Origin: a virus
DNA length: 64,000 nucleotides
Virus record (IMG/VR): IMGVR_UViG_3300028920_000029
Coordinates: 62,001-126,000 of that record
Reading direction: 5' to 3' (one strand)
The notes under the pieces are model-generated. The model saw nothing but the letters and a program-made list of their open reading frames with translations. It was not told where the DNA came from and did no database searches. A program made the position numbers and the translations under genes. Below, one piece after another: positions 1-8,875 of the stretch; within the stretch, counting starts at the first letter, position 1; the number at the start of each line of letters is the position of its first letter.

Positions 1-1
1 C

Positions 2-691
2 GCTGGGGTGGAGCAGAGGTTTGATAGCTTGACAGATAGGTTCCAACCTAAGGAACAGTATACAAGAAAGATATACCAGGTAGCAACTGGAGATGAGAAC
101 GTACTGCACGAACATATTGAAAGGCTTAGCAGGATGATAGAAGCCAGAGGCGAGCTTGTAACGCTTGTTAAACGTAAACTTGATGGTGAAAGATGTAACT
201 GCTATGATACAGTTATGGATGTTGTTAGGCGTAAGTATTGCTTGCAGTGTTATGGTACTAGGATAAAGAATGGTTATGAGCTATTTAATAATACTAATAG
301 AGATGATGGTAAGATATACATAGCGGCTCCGTTTGCTGAAGCTAGGATAGATTGGGAAGACCACGGACGAGTACAGACGGAGGAGCTAACTTATTGGACT
401 TTGCCGTATACCCCGTTAGAAAACGGAAGCACTACGTATTCTTACGACTGGTTAATAAGATATAATAATGATGGTACTGAGTTAGGAAGGTATTATATAC
501 ATAATGTTAAACCTTCTAGGAGTGTAGATAACTATGTTACGTATCAACACTTTACGGCTGCGTTAGCAACAAGACCTACTTACGATCATGAAGGAACTAT
601 GGTAAGGCGAGGCGATTTGATATATGAAGTGGATACTAGTACGTTAGATGTAGTTGAGGGAAACTTAGAAAAAGGAGCTGACGAACGATGA
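2..691 (+). CDS. Zn-knuckle virion protein, probable neck/connector (5' truncated)
   Basis: The reading frame is open to the left edge, so the true start is probably outside the window; an internal GTG at 8 has no visible Shine-Dalgarno. About a quarter of the way in lies CNCYD, then CLQCYGT about 15 residues later, a CxC...CxxCxGT zinc-knuckle arrangement that I know from head-tail joining or neck proteins of many myophages. The rest is mixed beta. It sits at the head side of the tail genes, which fits a connector or head-closure role. The role is inferred from motif and position, not from a full-length match. Confidence 0.55.
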   Translation, partial: AGVEQRFDSLTDRFQPKEQYTRKIYQVATGDENVLHEHIERLSRMIEARGELVTLVKRKLDGERCNCYDTVMDVVRRKYCLQCYGTRIKNGYELFNNTNRDDGKIYIAAPFAEARIDWEDHGRVQTEELTYWTLPYTPLENGSTTYSYDWLIRYNNDGTELGRYYIHNVKPSRSVDNYVTYQHFTAALATRPTYDHEGTMVRRGDLIYEVDTSTLDVVEGNLEKGADER

Positions 692-996
692 AATCAGTAG
701 TTAACTTATACAAGATAGCTAAGTGGGAAGCTGAGCATGAAGCTGCTCTTAAAGAAGATGCAATGAGAGAGAAGGGAGAACAAATAGAGGGAGGGCTTGC
801 CGATAATATGACATTGGAAGACATAGCTAATAGGCATGGAGTAAACATGGGTAAGATAGTGTCACAAATAAATAAAGGTATCCGTGTTGAGTATGAGCAC
901 ACGAATGATGCTAAACAAGCTATGGAGATAGCTAAGGATCATCTGGTTGAGGATTCAGAATACTACACAAAATTAGAAATGATAGAAAATCACTAA
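688..996 (+). CDS. DUF5661-like small protein with HTH-like segment
   Basis: 102 residues, overlapping the preceding stop by 4 bp, with the SD AAAGGAG upstream. The C-terminal half (VEYEHT...AKDHLVEDSEYYTKL) matches the pattern I know for DUF5661: an acidic-His segment, then IALDHL and a YYTKL end. Residues 36-65 (TLEDIANRHGVNMGKIVSQI) look like a helix-turn-helix. DUF5661 has no established function but is common in phages. The location inside the virion operon is notable. Family call moderately sure, function unknown. Confidence 0.6.
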   Translation: MKSVVNLYKIAKWEAEHEAALKEDAMREKGEQIEGGLADNMTLEDIANRHGVNMGKIVSQINKGIRVEYEHTNDAKQAMEIAKDHLVEDSEYYTKLEMIENH

Positions 997-1007
997 GGAG
1001 GTAACGT

Positions 1008-1334
1008 ATGAAAGACCATCAGTTTTACCAGAAGCACCAAGAAGTAGCAGATGCAGAGAATTTTAACTTTACTATTGACGGTACGACTACTATTCATCAC
1101 GATAAGAAAGCTGTTCTTATTGTTGGCGATGATTCGGATGTTGAAGTATGGGTAAGGGTTGGAGATTCCAGAGTTGATTGGACTACAATGACTGACTACG
1201 TTGATAGCGTAGGCTCTGGCGCAACAAAGCTTACATATGTAAACATACCGTTTCCATGTAGCTCGGTTACGTTGGCAGTTACTAATGATTCTGGTTCAGC
1301 AATTCAAGTATCATATTATGGGGGCTCTGCATAA
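1008..1334 (+). CDS. small beta-rich virion-operon protein, unknown
   Basis: 108 residues starting after a textbook AAGGAGGTAACGT site. The sequence alternates short hydrophobic strands with Gly/Ser/Asp turns and has almost no predicted helix after residue 15, suggesting an immunoglobulin-like or jelly-roll sandwich. No family recognised. Its position between connector-side genes and the sheath would fit a head decoration, neck or tail-terminator component. The stop TAA overlaps the ATG of the next gene (TAATG), implying coupled translation. Confidence 0.5.
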   Translation: MKDHQFYQKHQEVADAENFNFTIDGTTTIHHDKKAVLIVGDDSDVEVWVRVGDSRVDWTTMTDYVDSVGSGATKLTYVNIPFPCSSVTLAVTNDSGSAIQVSYYGGSA

Positions 1335-3355
1335 TGCTGCATTTGTTACGAAAGATTGCAGGTAAGAAAGCCAAGCCTACTGTAGAGGGGGAGATAGGAC
1401 TGTCAGAACTTAAGTCCAGATTTCAAAGTGGTAGGCTTTTAAACAAGGTTCTTCCGTTGATATCTTTTACGTACAAACCAGTTAGTGGTTCCAGCGAAAC
1501 ATACAATGCTGAGGATATTAAACTCTACTATGAACATAAATATGAAGGAGAGGACTACGCTTTATACAGTACACCTATAATGAGGCAGATGGTTATAGAT
1601 GTAATAGACGCTCACTTCTTAGAGATGTTAAATCTTCTAGGTACTATATCATCTGATGGGTCTATAATTCCTCCAGAGGATGATGCTATAGTAGCTGTTA
1701 CAGCTATGCTTGTTAGGAGATATATTGAAGAGGCTGATCGAGGTGGGTCACTTAACGTTAATATGTTAAACGATGTATTCGACCGAGACCACTATAAGCA
1801 GAAGGGAGTTACTGGTCCAAGGATGACGTTTAACAATAACACTACCAGCCAAAGCAGACTTATAGATCAGAACAGAGACAGGCTTAACTTCTTTTCACAG
1901 AACGTAGACATACGAAGACTTAATGAGATGACCAATCTTAAGCAGCTGGTTGAGTATTTCTTAGAGATCCAAGATAAGGATTCGGCTATTAAATTGGTGA
2001 CTGCTTTAGATTCTAAAGCTCCGTTATTGTGGCTCGATAGAACTAATAGGCCCAAGTTATCTTTGGCTTATATGCTTCCAGTTCTTCAGACCATTAAGTT
2101 AAAGGGTAAGAAACAAGATATGGGTATGGCTCTCATGTTAGCTACTCAGATGATATCCGAGGAGTTACTTCGTCAGGACGAGAGTGAACAGGAGAACCTA
2201 ATAGAAAAGTGGAACCAAGAGATTACAGATAAGCTATCAGCTATGCAGCAAGAAGAGGAGTTAGACGAAACTGATATAACTAACAAGAAGAATAGGGCGA
2301 TACAGAGTTGGGTAAACGATAGGCTGTCATCTCTTGGAGAATACTCAAAGAACTCAACAGCTATAATACAGGCATGGAATAAAAATCCAGGCCAGACTGA
2401 GCAAAGGTTTAGGACTGCGATAGCTATGGCTAAGAATATTCTAGCAGTTAAAAAGACTAAGAGTGTTGGGGCTGATGTAATACCTACTAAGTACACAAAG
2501 GATATTGGTACTAGTGATGAGCAGCAGATGGACATACCAGATAAAGGTACCATGGGACAGGCTATGGAAGACGCTGAATCTAAATATATAGAAGAGCTGG
2601 AATCTAAAGAGCAGTCTTTATATCTGCCAGCTATAATACATAGTACGGTATTAGGTATGAAACAAGTAGTCGGTCCTATAGTTGAGAAGAGATTAAAGGA
2701 AGTAGCGATCACTACTATAGAGAGCCCGCTACGAAAGTCCATAGAAAATAGCGTAAGAGAGATAGGAAAGTTTAAAGATAAAGAGGAGGGTGTAGGAAGA
2801 ACGGAAGAAGTATTTACTATGCAAAGACCTCACGAAGAATCTGTTGAGGTTCTTTCACAAGGCATAGTACAAGGAGTTATTACTGCGCTTAAAAACTCTA
2901 CACAGTATATAGATGATGTTGCGCAGAGTATGGATAGCTCATCAGAATCTCCGTTCGTAAGCTTTGGAGGTAAGGTAGTTAGAAGTATAGTCGAGCATCT
3001 TAAAGGTGAAGACGTATCTCCAAAAGCTATACCTAATATAATGAACATTTTAAACGACGTATTGTTAGCTCCCATAATTAAAGAGATGAGTAAGAAAGTA
3101 TTGTTATCAAGTGAGTACGCCATAGACTTAGCTAATGGAACTTTACAGGCGTTAAGAGACGAAGAGGGAGAAGCTTTACGCCAGATAATGAACTCAGGAG
3201 ATCCAGAGACAAAGAAAGCTTTGGGATCCAAATTGTCAAAGAAGATAGTGACAGCCTTATCAAGTGCTTTAACTACAGTGCTAAAGGAGAATCCACCAAA
3301 ACAATTGCTTGTGAAATTAAACGACGCCATACTACGAGTACTATTAAGCGATTAA
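1334..3355 (+). CDS. large helical virion-operon protein, unknown
   Basis: 673 residues, mostly predicted alpha-helix. The first fifteen residues are basic and amphipathic (MLHLLRKIAGKKAKP), resembling the N-terminus of the 1561-residue protein later in the operon (MLRLFRGLFKKAQ). No enzyme motif, zinc site or membrane segment is visible. Being long, helical and encoded with structural genes, it could be an internal head or ejected protein. That is inference only; I do not recognise the family. Confidence 0.5.
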   Translation: MLHLLRKIAGKKAKPTVEGEIGLSELKSRFQSGRLLNKVLPLISFTYKPVSGSSETYNAEDIKLYYEHKYEGEDYALYSTPIMRQMVIDVIDAHFLEMLNLLGTISSDGSIIPPEDDAIVAVTAMLVRRYIEEADRGGSLNVNMLNDVFDRDHYKQKGVTGPRMTFNNNTTSQSRLIDQNRDRLNFFSQNVDIRRLNEMTNLKQLVEYFLEIQDKDSAIKLVTALDSKAPLLWLDRTNRPKLSLAYMLPVLQTIKLKGKKQDMGMALMLATQMISEELLRQDESEQENLIEKWNQEITDKLSAMQQEEELDETDITNKKNRAIQSWVNDRLSSLGEYSKNSTAIIQAWNKNPGQTEQRFRTAIAMAKNILAVKKTKSVGADVIPTKYTKDIGTSDEQQMDIPDKGTMGQAMEDAESKYIEELESKEQSLYLPAIIHSTVLGMKQVVGPIVEKRLKEVAITTIESPLRKSIENSVREIGKFKDKEEGVGRTEEVFTMQRPHEESVEVLSQGIVQGVITALKNSTQYIDDVAQSMDSSSESPFVSFGGKVVRSIVEHLKGEDVSPKAIPNIMNILNDVLLAPIIKEMSKKVLLSSEYAIDLANGTLQALRDEEGEALRQIMNSGDPETKKALGSKLSKKIVTALSSALTTVLKENPPKQLLVKLNDAILRVLLSD

Positions 3356-3383
3356 AAATATTTTACCAAGGAGGTAAATACAT

Positions 3384-5180
3384 ATGGCTTATAAGTCACC
3401 AGGTATTTCGGTAACCAGCGAGTTTCAAAACATCGTTAATCCGAGTGTTGGAGGCGATTTAACATTAGGTATATTAGCTGGTGTTGATGTAACTAATGTA
3501 AATCTTAATCCAACCGCTACAGTGGAGTTCAGACGTGAAGGTCTTGAAGCTGACGCTAACGTAGACATCGGATGGTTCACTCGTGGAGACGAGTGGCTTG
3601 CTCAGGTTACTGATGCTAACAGGATAATATCCATGACTCAGAGTAGCACAACCTATAACACAGCTATTATAGGTACGGACGCTACAGGCGTTGAGGTTAT
3701 TACTATGACCAAAGACGCAACAGCAGACTCTACTGGAGCTGCTTCAAGTATTACGCCAGATGCTGACGGAGTAAAAGCGGTTTACTATTACAACATAGAG
3801 ACTGGATCTTTTACTTACTACACTCCTGACACAGACTTTACTTACTCTGTAGCGGGTACAACAGTAACTATATCGTGGGTTGATGGTGGTTCAGCGCCAG
3901 CTACTGATGCTACGTTCTACGTACTAGCAGAAGAAGTGTCTGCTGTGAACTCAGATACCGACGCTATACTCAGCATAATAAAGAGCCCTAGTAATTCAAC
4001 AGCTACTACTGGAGAAACCTATGTAGGTATAATGGTGTACTGGTTAGCTGGAGCAACAAACACTCCAGACGACAGCTCAGTCTACTACGCTAGCGTAAGG
4101 AAAGAGTTTACCAGCGCGCTTAACACCTACACAAGTTCATCAGAAGTACAGAAGGCTTTTGGTCCATTAGCAGATCCTACAGACCTTTCTGTAACTAATC
4201 CAGTTGCAGTAGCAGGACATCTTGCATTTGCTGAAGGATCAACAAGCATAATGATTGCTCCTTACAATCTTAACTCAGAATTAGCTTCAGCTACAACAGC
4301 TCTTGAAGCTCTAGCTGCTACAGATGAAGTTAACATTGTGGCCTCAACTTCAACAGATGAAGCTACAGGTACAGGAACAGTTAACGGTCTTCTGGTATCT
4401 CACGTTGAGAGTGCCAGCGGTCAGGTTTCAAAGAAGTACAGGATTGGTATTATCAATCCTTATCACGAAAACTTAGATACAGATTTATCAACAACAACAT
4501 TTGCAGAAGCATTAGCGGACTATGACACAATAACTGCTGCAATAGATTCAGAAAGGATGCTAGTAGTAGGTCCTCCGAAAGCAAAGATTAACCTGCCAGT
4601 ACCTCCAGACGGTGCGTCCAGAACGTACACATTTGGAGCTACAACAGCTAACGGTAACTACCTTGGAGTTATAGCAGGTGCTATGATGACAAGGGCTGGA
4701 GCAGATGTTGCAACCTCACTTCTAAGGAAAAGAACAAAGTCAGTTGCTAGTCTTTTACCTAAGTGGGATGACGTTAAGCTAGATAAGATAGCGTCAAAGG
4801 CAGTAACATTGTTTGCAAAGGTTAATGGACAGTGGGTAGTTCGTGATGATATCACTACTAGCAGGTCTAACTTGCTGATGAAATCAGAACCTACGATCAC
4901 TATGATTGCAGATAACATTGCCACGGCTTCTGAGTTAGTTCTTGAAAGAGGACTGATAGGAGGCAAGCTTAAGACTCCTGGAGTTTTAAATGTTATTAGA
5001 GATAGGCTTGGCGGAATGCTGACGAAGAAAGTTCAGGATGGTATCATTAGTAAGTACGGTACCCCTCAACTTGAAGTAGACTCAACAGACCCAAGAATGA
5101 TAAACGTTACTATTCCTATACAGCCGATGTTTACACTTAAGTATATCGATATTACTTTTAGCTACGTAGCTAAGCTGTAA
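3384..5180 (+). CDS. contractile tail sheath protein
   Basis: 598 residues. The N-terminus (MAYKSPGISVTSEF) and the C-terminal beta segment ending in PMFTLKYIDITFSYVAKL follow the myophage sheath pattern, in which terminal arms augment neighbouring subunits. The C-terminal half also has the typical helical segment with GMLTKKVQDGIISKYG. The middle is a large Thr/Ala-rich beta insertion, as expected for surface domains. The strong SD AAGGAGGTAAATACAT precedes the ATG. The tube gene lies two genes downstream, the usual order. The sheath polymerises round the tube and contracts on infection. Confidence 0.9.
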   Translation: MAYKSPGISVTSEFQNIVNPSVGGDLTLGILAGVDVTNVNLNPTATVEFRREGLEADANVDIGWFTRGDEWLAQVTDANRIISMTQSSTTYNTAIIGTDATGVEVITMTKDATADSTGAASSITPDADGVKAVYYYNIETGSFTYYTPDTDFTYSVAGTTVTISWVDGGSAPATDATFYVLAEEVSAVNSDTDAILSIIKSPSNSTATTGETYVGIMVYWLAGATNTPDDSSVYYASVRKEFTSALNTYTSSSEVQKAFGPLADPTDLSVTNPVAVAGHLAFAEGSTSIMIAPYNLNSELASATTALEALAATDEVNIVASTSTDEATGTGTVNGLLVSHVESASGQVSKKYRIGIINPYHENLDTDLSTTTFAEALADYDTITAAIDSERMLVVGPPKAKINLPVPPDGASRTYTFGATTANGNYLGVIAGAMMTRAGADVATSLLRKRTKSVASLLPKWDDVKLDKIASKAVTLFAKVNGQWVVRDDITTSRSNLLMKSEPTITMIADNIATASELVLERGLIGGKLKTPGVLNVIRDRLGGMLTKKVQDGIISKYGTPQLEVDSTDPRMINVTIPIQPMFTLKYIDITFSYVAKL

Positions 5181-5202
5181 GGTAGCTGAGGAGGAAAAGG
5201 CC

Positions 5203-5862
5203 ATGGGATACTTAACTAAAGTGTCTGTTAGTATTATAGATGGAACCATTGAGCCTTACGATATCGGTTTATCTAAACAAGCATCAGCTGGGAATTTTCA
5301 TGATACCGTTAGGATGTACATAGTTGCAGCGTCTGAGATTAATTACTCCGAAGAGTACTTTAAAAAGCTTGAAGAGGATTTAAAGCTTAGGCCTACGACT
5401 ATGTATCCTATGGTACAGAAAATTTATGACACGAAGAAAGACATTTTTTCCGACGCCGTGAGAGCAAGGTTTGAAGATCTGTTAAATAGGTATTCAACAT
5501 ATACTGACATAGATTCACCTATTCAGCAACAGTTGCGTAACCTAGTAGCGCTGACTACTAATAGTCTTCTTCGTAAATTCTCAACAGATGTAAAAGAGTT
5601 ATCACCTGAAGGATTAGAAGAAAAGCTTTCAACCCTCTACGACGTTCTTCAGGTTGCGCCAGATAATTGGGAAGCCCTATCGAACATATTCGCTGACGAG
5701 GATGTAGTAAGAGACTTACAGAATACGCTAAACATAGACGCGTTTCACTTTTTTAGCTACGTTAAGAAAGCTATATCATCTGCGTTAGCTAAAAAAACCT
5801 GGCCGAATTTAGAACTCGGTTCTTTAATAAATGAGAATACAGTTAATATAGGAGGTAACTAA
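5203..5862 (+). CDS. unknown protein between sheath and tube genes
   Basis: 219 residues. A short N-terminal beta region precedes a mostly helical body; no cysteine or enzyme motif is seen. It starts after GAGGAAAAGGCC and ends 2 bp before the tube gene, whose SD (GGAGGTAACTAAAC) lies inside its last codons. Its position suggests a tail completion, tail terminator or tube-associated role. I do not recognise the family. Confidence 0.5.
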   Translation: MGYLTKVSVSIIDGTIEPYDIGLSKQASAGNFHDTVRMYIVAASEINYSEEYFKKLEEDLKLRPTTMYPMVQKIYDTKKDIFSDAVRARFEDLLNRYSTYTDIDSPIQQQLRNLVALTTNSLLRKFSTDVKELSPEGLEEKLSTLYDVLQVAPDNWEALSNIFADEDVVRDLQNTLNIDAFHFFSYVKKAISSALAKKTWPNLELGSLINENTVNIGGN

Positions 5863-5864
5863 AC

Positions 5865-6422
5865 ATGCCTAGAAACTTACTTGGCCCTAGTGCGCCTAAT
5901 GTCAGAACTCAAACTACGTTTGGGTTACAAATAGTCATGATTGATGACGACAACAACGCGGTGCAGATAGGTACGGCAAAAGAAATAACACCAGTACACA
6001 CACGTAGTAACACCCCAGTAGGTGGTGTGGGTATTGGAGATAGAAGGATGGAGATCGTTCAAGGTCTCACATCTTATACTGTAGCCCTAAAGAAGTTTTC
6101 TTTATGGGGTAAAAGAATCCAGCAGGTATGTGGGTTTGATTCAGAGGTTAGAATGCTTGCAGAAATGCAGACACCATTTGATATCTATACATACCACTTA
6201 AACCCAGCTGGTACTACAGAGAAAGGACTTTTCATTAACGATGGAGAGGTAGCCGATTCTAACATAATAACTACAATCTACAGAGATTGTGTTATTAACA
6301 ACTGGAATAGGTCACAGGTTTATGCAGAGGATGTTACAATAGTTGACGAAGTAGACGTCGATGTAACAAGGATAGAGGGACCGCCTCCAGGAAACCTTCC
6401 GTTGCTTAACGAGATATTTTAA
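5865..6422 (+). CDS. tail tube protein
   Basis: 185 residues, beta-rich, with an N-terminal Gln/Thr strand, an EITPVHTRSNTPVGGVG loop and a later strand-rich core. The size and the position after the sheath and before the chaperone/tape-measure genes match a myophage tube protein, which stacks as hexameric rings through which DNA passes. The call rests on gene order, length and beta character; the sequence resemblance I can see is moderate. Confidence 0.75.
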   Translation: MPRNLLGPSAPNVRTQTTFGLQIVMIDDDNNAVQIGTAKEITPVHTRSNTPVGGVGIGDRRMEIVQGLTSYTVALKKFSLWGKRIQQVCGFDSEVRMLAEMQTPFDIYTYHLNPAGTTEKGLFINDGEVADSNIITTIYRDCVINNWNRSQVYAEDVTIVDEVDVDVTRIEGPPPGNLPLLNEIF

Positions 6423-6447
6423 TTAACACCTTGAAGGAGGTGCGCAA

Positions 6448-6849
6448 ATGAGCGCTATGCAAGAACTAAAAGACTTAGTGTTTAAAGGATTTTTGGAAAG
6501 AGAAGTTACGTTTGGTAAGATGAAGGTAACCTTACGTACCCTTACTATTGTTGAGGAGGGTGCAGTTCTTAGAGAAGCGGGACTAGATAACCCACCAACA
6601 AGTGCTGAGGAGAACTTAAGGTATACTGTTGTTCTTTTGCCAGCGGTTATTAGTAAACTCAATGATGAGGATACTACTTCTCCTGATAAGAAGGAACAGT
6701 TAAAGAAGATATTTTCCAGCGGTTACAATGCCGACATGATATCCTTCTTATTTCAGGAGTGGATTAAGCTGGAAGATGACAGAAAGAAAGCGAGTGATGA
6801 GTTAAAAAACTCGCAAGCGACCCCGAATCAAGAGCCCTCTGGGCAGTAA
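6448..6849 (+). CDS. tail assembly chaperone, short form (gpG-like)
   Basis: 133 residues, starting after GAAGGAGGTGCGCAA. It lies directly between tube and tape-measure genes, where tailed phages encode the chaperones that coat the tape measure. The N-terminus resembles the small acidic helical/beta chaperones. The ORF stops shortly after a slippery heptamer at 6804-6810, and the -1 frame is open from there to 7211. This is the two-product arrangement of lambda gpG/gpGT and P2 gpE/E'. Confidence 0.85.
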   Translation: MSAMQELKDLVFKGFLEREVTFGKMKVTLRTLTIVEEGAVLREAGLDNPPTSAEENLRYTVVLLPAVISKLNDEDTTSPDKKEQLKKIFSSGYNADMISFLFQEWIKLEDDRKKASDELKNSQATPNQEPSGQ

Positions 6850-7211
6850 TCAAAGCTGCGTCGGGAGTCGTTAGCGAGCAACGCTTTAGCGGCTTTGACA
6901 GAACCCCCAGTTGGGAACAGGTTCTGTGGACAAATCTTAACTTAATAGCTGATGAACAAGGAGTAGAGGTACTCCAGCAGGAGAACATAGCAGATACTCC
7001 AGACTTCTATATCTATGAGTTAAGTAAGATGATGCCTAAGGAAGAGGTAGCAAAGAAGTTTTTTGGTACTACAAAGGAAGATATAGATAGGATAGTTGAT
7101 AGGCATATGCAAGCCAAGCTACGGCTAAAGCATAAGGTTGAAGAGTCGGAAGCGGCTACGAAGAAACATAACAAAAACCCGACTAACGCTGACGGACTGG
7201 AGATAGTTTAA
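6448..7211 (+). CDS. tail assembly chaperone, -1 frameshift product (gpGT-like)
   Basis: Reading 121 codons in the first frame and slipping -1 at A AAA AAC gives a product of about 254 residues ending at 7211. The -1 frame has no stop from 6801 onward. It encodes a plausible acidic then helical, Lys-rich domain: WEQVLW..LNLIADEQGVEV and a C-terminal KFFGTTKEDIDRIVD segment. That segment resembles tape-measure-binding T domains, with aromatic residues near the junction. No ribosome binding site supports independent initiation at 7029. Its stop overlaps the tape-measure ATG (TAATG). Confidence 0.85.
6804..6869 (+). promoter_or_regulatory. programmed -1 frameshift signal: slippery heptamer and stem
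   Basis: AAAAAAC at 6804-6810 reads A AAA AAC in the zero frame, a canonical X XXY YYZ site. Eight bases downstream GACCCCGA (6819-6826) can pair with TCGGGAGTC (6861-6869) with one bulged base. An inner GCCC/GGGC hairpin (6834-6844) fills the loop. The heptamer is also nested in a short GAGTT/AACTC palindrome. Spacing and structure fit a stimulatory element. Confidence 0.8.
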
Positions 7212-8863
7212 TGGCGGATATAGATAAATTAAGAAGAGAGATATCGTCTATACGATCAGAGTTTAGAGAGATACTTACGATGATGAAGAGTGGTCAGGTT
7301 AGCGACCAGTTAGAACTTATTGGTGGCAAGCTTGACCACTTAGCTCAAAGTACTAAGCGCCTTAATGAGCTATCTAAAGAGACTGGTAAGATTGGTAAGG
7401 AAGCCAGTGACCTAAAAAAAGAGATAGCTAAAGAGGAACTTGATGTACAAAGAGCTATAGAGGAGGCATATAAATCTCAGACTAAAGAATTAGGTAAAAC
7501 AGTAATAGAGGCTAGGCACAGGGCTAGGATAGACAAAGAGCGAGCTGCGTTAGATGCTAAGGTACTTCAGAACAGGGGTAAGTATAGTAAAGAGGAAGTA
7601 GCTGGAGCAGAAGCTGGAACTCTAAAGCGTGGTAAAGAGTTAGGTAGTGCGATTACTGACGCCCTGAAGGATATAGGTTCCGCAGCAGGAGGAGGCACTA
7701 AGGGTGCTGCCTCCCTGTTAGGCGCTGGTTCTGCGGATATGATGTCTAAAGGTATAAGGACATTTAGTGCGGCACTAAAAGGTGTTGGAGGAGCTCTTGG
7801 AGCTACCACTGGAGTATTAGGTATACTAGGGGCTGTGACTTTACACGCCCTTAAAAAGAATGCGGAGTTAATGGCTGACAGGTTAAACGATGGTGCACTG
7901 GCTGTTAGGGCTATGGGTACCAAGGATATGATTAACGTAGGTCAGAATTATCAGAAGTGGGTATACTCGGCAGCACTACAACATGCTGCAGAAGTTGATG
8001 CTATAAAGGCTGTAGTTAATACTTTAGGTTCAAAGTATAAGTTTAATCTAGAAGACTTTATGAAGTCGAATGATGAACTAGGGTTTACCTTTGCAAACGT
8101 TAGGAGAACTGCGGCTGGTTTAGGTATGAAAGAAGAGGATGTCGCAGGTGTTCTTGACACTTTAGTAAATACATACAGGACTAATATATCAAGTGCGAAG
8201 GCACAGCAGCAAGCAGCTAAAGCTCTTAATACCATAACGGCGTATGCTATTAGGGCAGACAAAGAAGGCATAATGTCCAGGGGTCAGTTTACTAAACAGG
8301 TACAGGATGCCATACAGTCTACCAATCAGTACCATGTGAGCGCCAGTGGTGTAGCTAACTTAATGGATTCTTTTGCGAGGATTACAGGACGAAGCAGGGT
8401 AGCTCAGGATCAATTAGCTAACATGACATCTCAGGCTGTATCTGGTATGCGTGGTATGAATGACTCTTTGGCTCTTTTGGCTATGCCTGATAAAGGACTT
8501 GGTGCTTTATGGGAGTTCCCAACCTTAGATCCAGATGAGATGCAGCGAAGAGTTACTGGTATGTTTGGCGGTATGATGAAGATGACAGACGCTATGTCTT
8601 CGTCTGAGAAGGGATTGAAGTTATTGGTTAGCAGTGGTATAACAGGACTTAACAGAGATATATCCAGAAGGTTATTTATGGCAAGTGGAAGAGGAATAGG
8701 TGCTCAAGATGAGCGTACAGCTTTAGAAGAAACCAGAGCAGGTGTAGATGCTATGAAGGATCTGTACGGTATAACTGGTAAGATACTAAAATCTGTTGAA
8801 AGTATGAAGAAGTCTATAGATGTAGGGTTATCTAATGTAGTACAAAAAGTAGGTAATTGGTAA
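7211..8863 (+). CDS. tail tape measure protein
   Basis: 550 residues. Residues 1-120 are charged and strongly coiled-coil. A Gly/Ala-rich region and a hydrophobic stretch near residues 185-215 (GGALGATTGVLGILGAVTL) are typical of tape measures, which cross the membrane during ejection. The C-terminal half is helical. It follows the frameshifted chaperone as expected. It is short for the family and would suit a tail of modest length if the usual length relation holds. Confidence 0.85.
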   Translation: MADIDKLRREISSIRSEFREILTMMKSGQVSDQLELIGGKLDHLAQSTKRLNELSKETGKIGKEASDLKKEIAKEELDVQRAIEEAYKSQTKELGKTVIEARHRARIDKERAALDAKVLQNRGKYSKEEVAGAEAGTLKRGKELGSAITDALKDIGSAAGGGTKGAASLLGAGSADMMSKGIRTFSAALKGVGGALGATTGVLGILGAVTLHALKKNAELMADRLNDGALAVRAMGTKDMINVGQNYQKWVYSAALQHAAEVDAIKAVVNTLGSKYKFNLEDFMKSNDELGFTFANVRRTAAGLGMKEEDVAGVLDTLVNTYRTNISSAKAQQQAAKALNTITAYAIRADKEGIMSRGQFTKQVQDAIQSTNQYHVSASGVANLMDSFARITGRSRVAQDQLANMTSQAVSGMRGMNDSLALLAMPDKGLGALWEFPTLDPDEMQRRVTGMFGGMMKMTDAMSSSEKGLKLLVSSGITGLNRDISRRLFMASGRGIGAQDERTALEETRAGVDAMKDLYGITGKILKSVESMKKSIDVGLSNVVQKVGNW

Positions 8864-8875
8864 GGAGATGGCATA

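Noticed and set aside
2173-2742. 189-codon minus-strand ORF
   Set aside because: Antisense to the 673-residue virion-operon gene; hydrophobic composition is typical of a reverse-complement artefact.
7029-7211. independent 60-codon gene after the chaperone
   Set aside because: No SD precedes the ATG, and the frame is open back to the slippery heptamer, so it is the end of the frameshift product.
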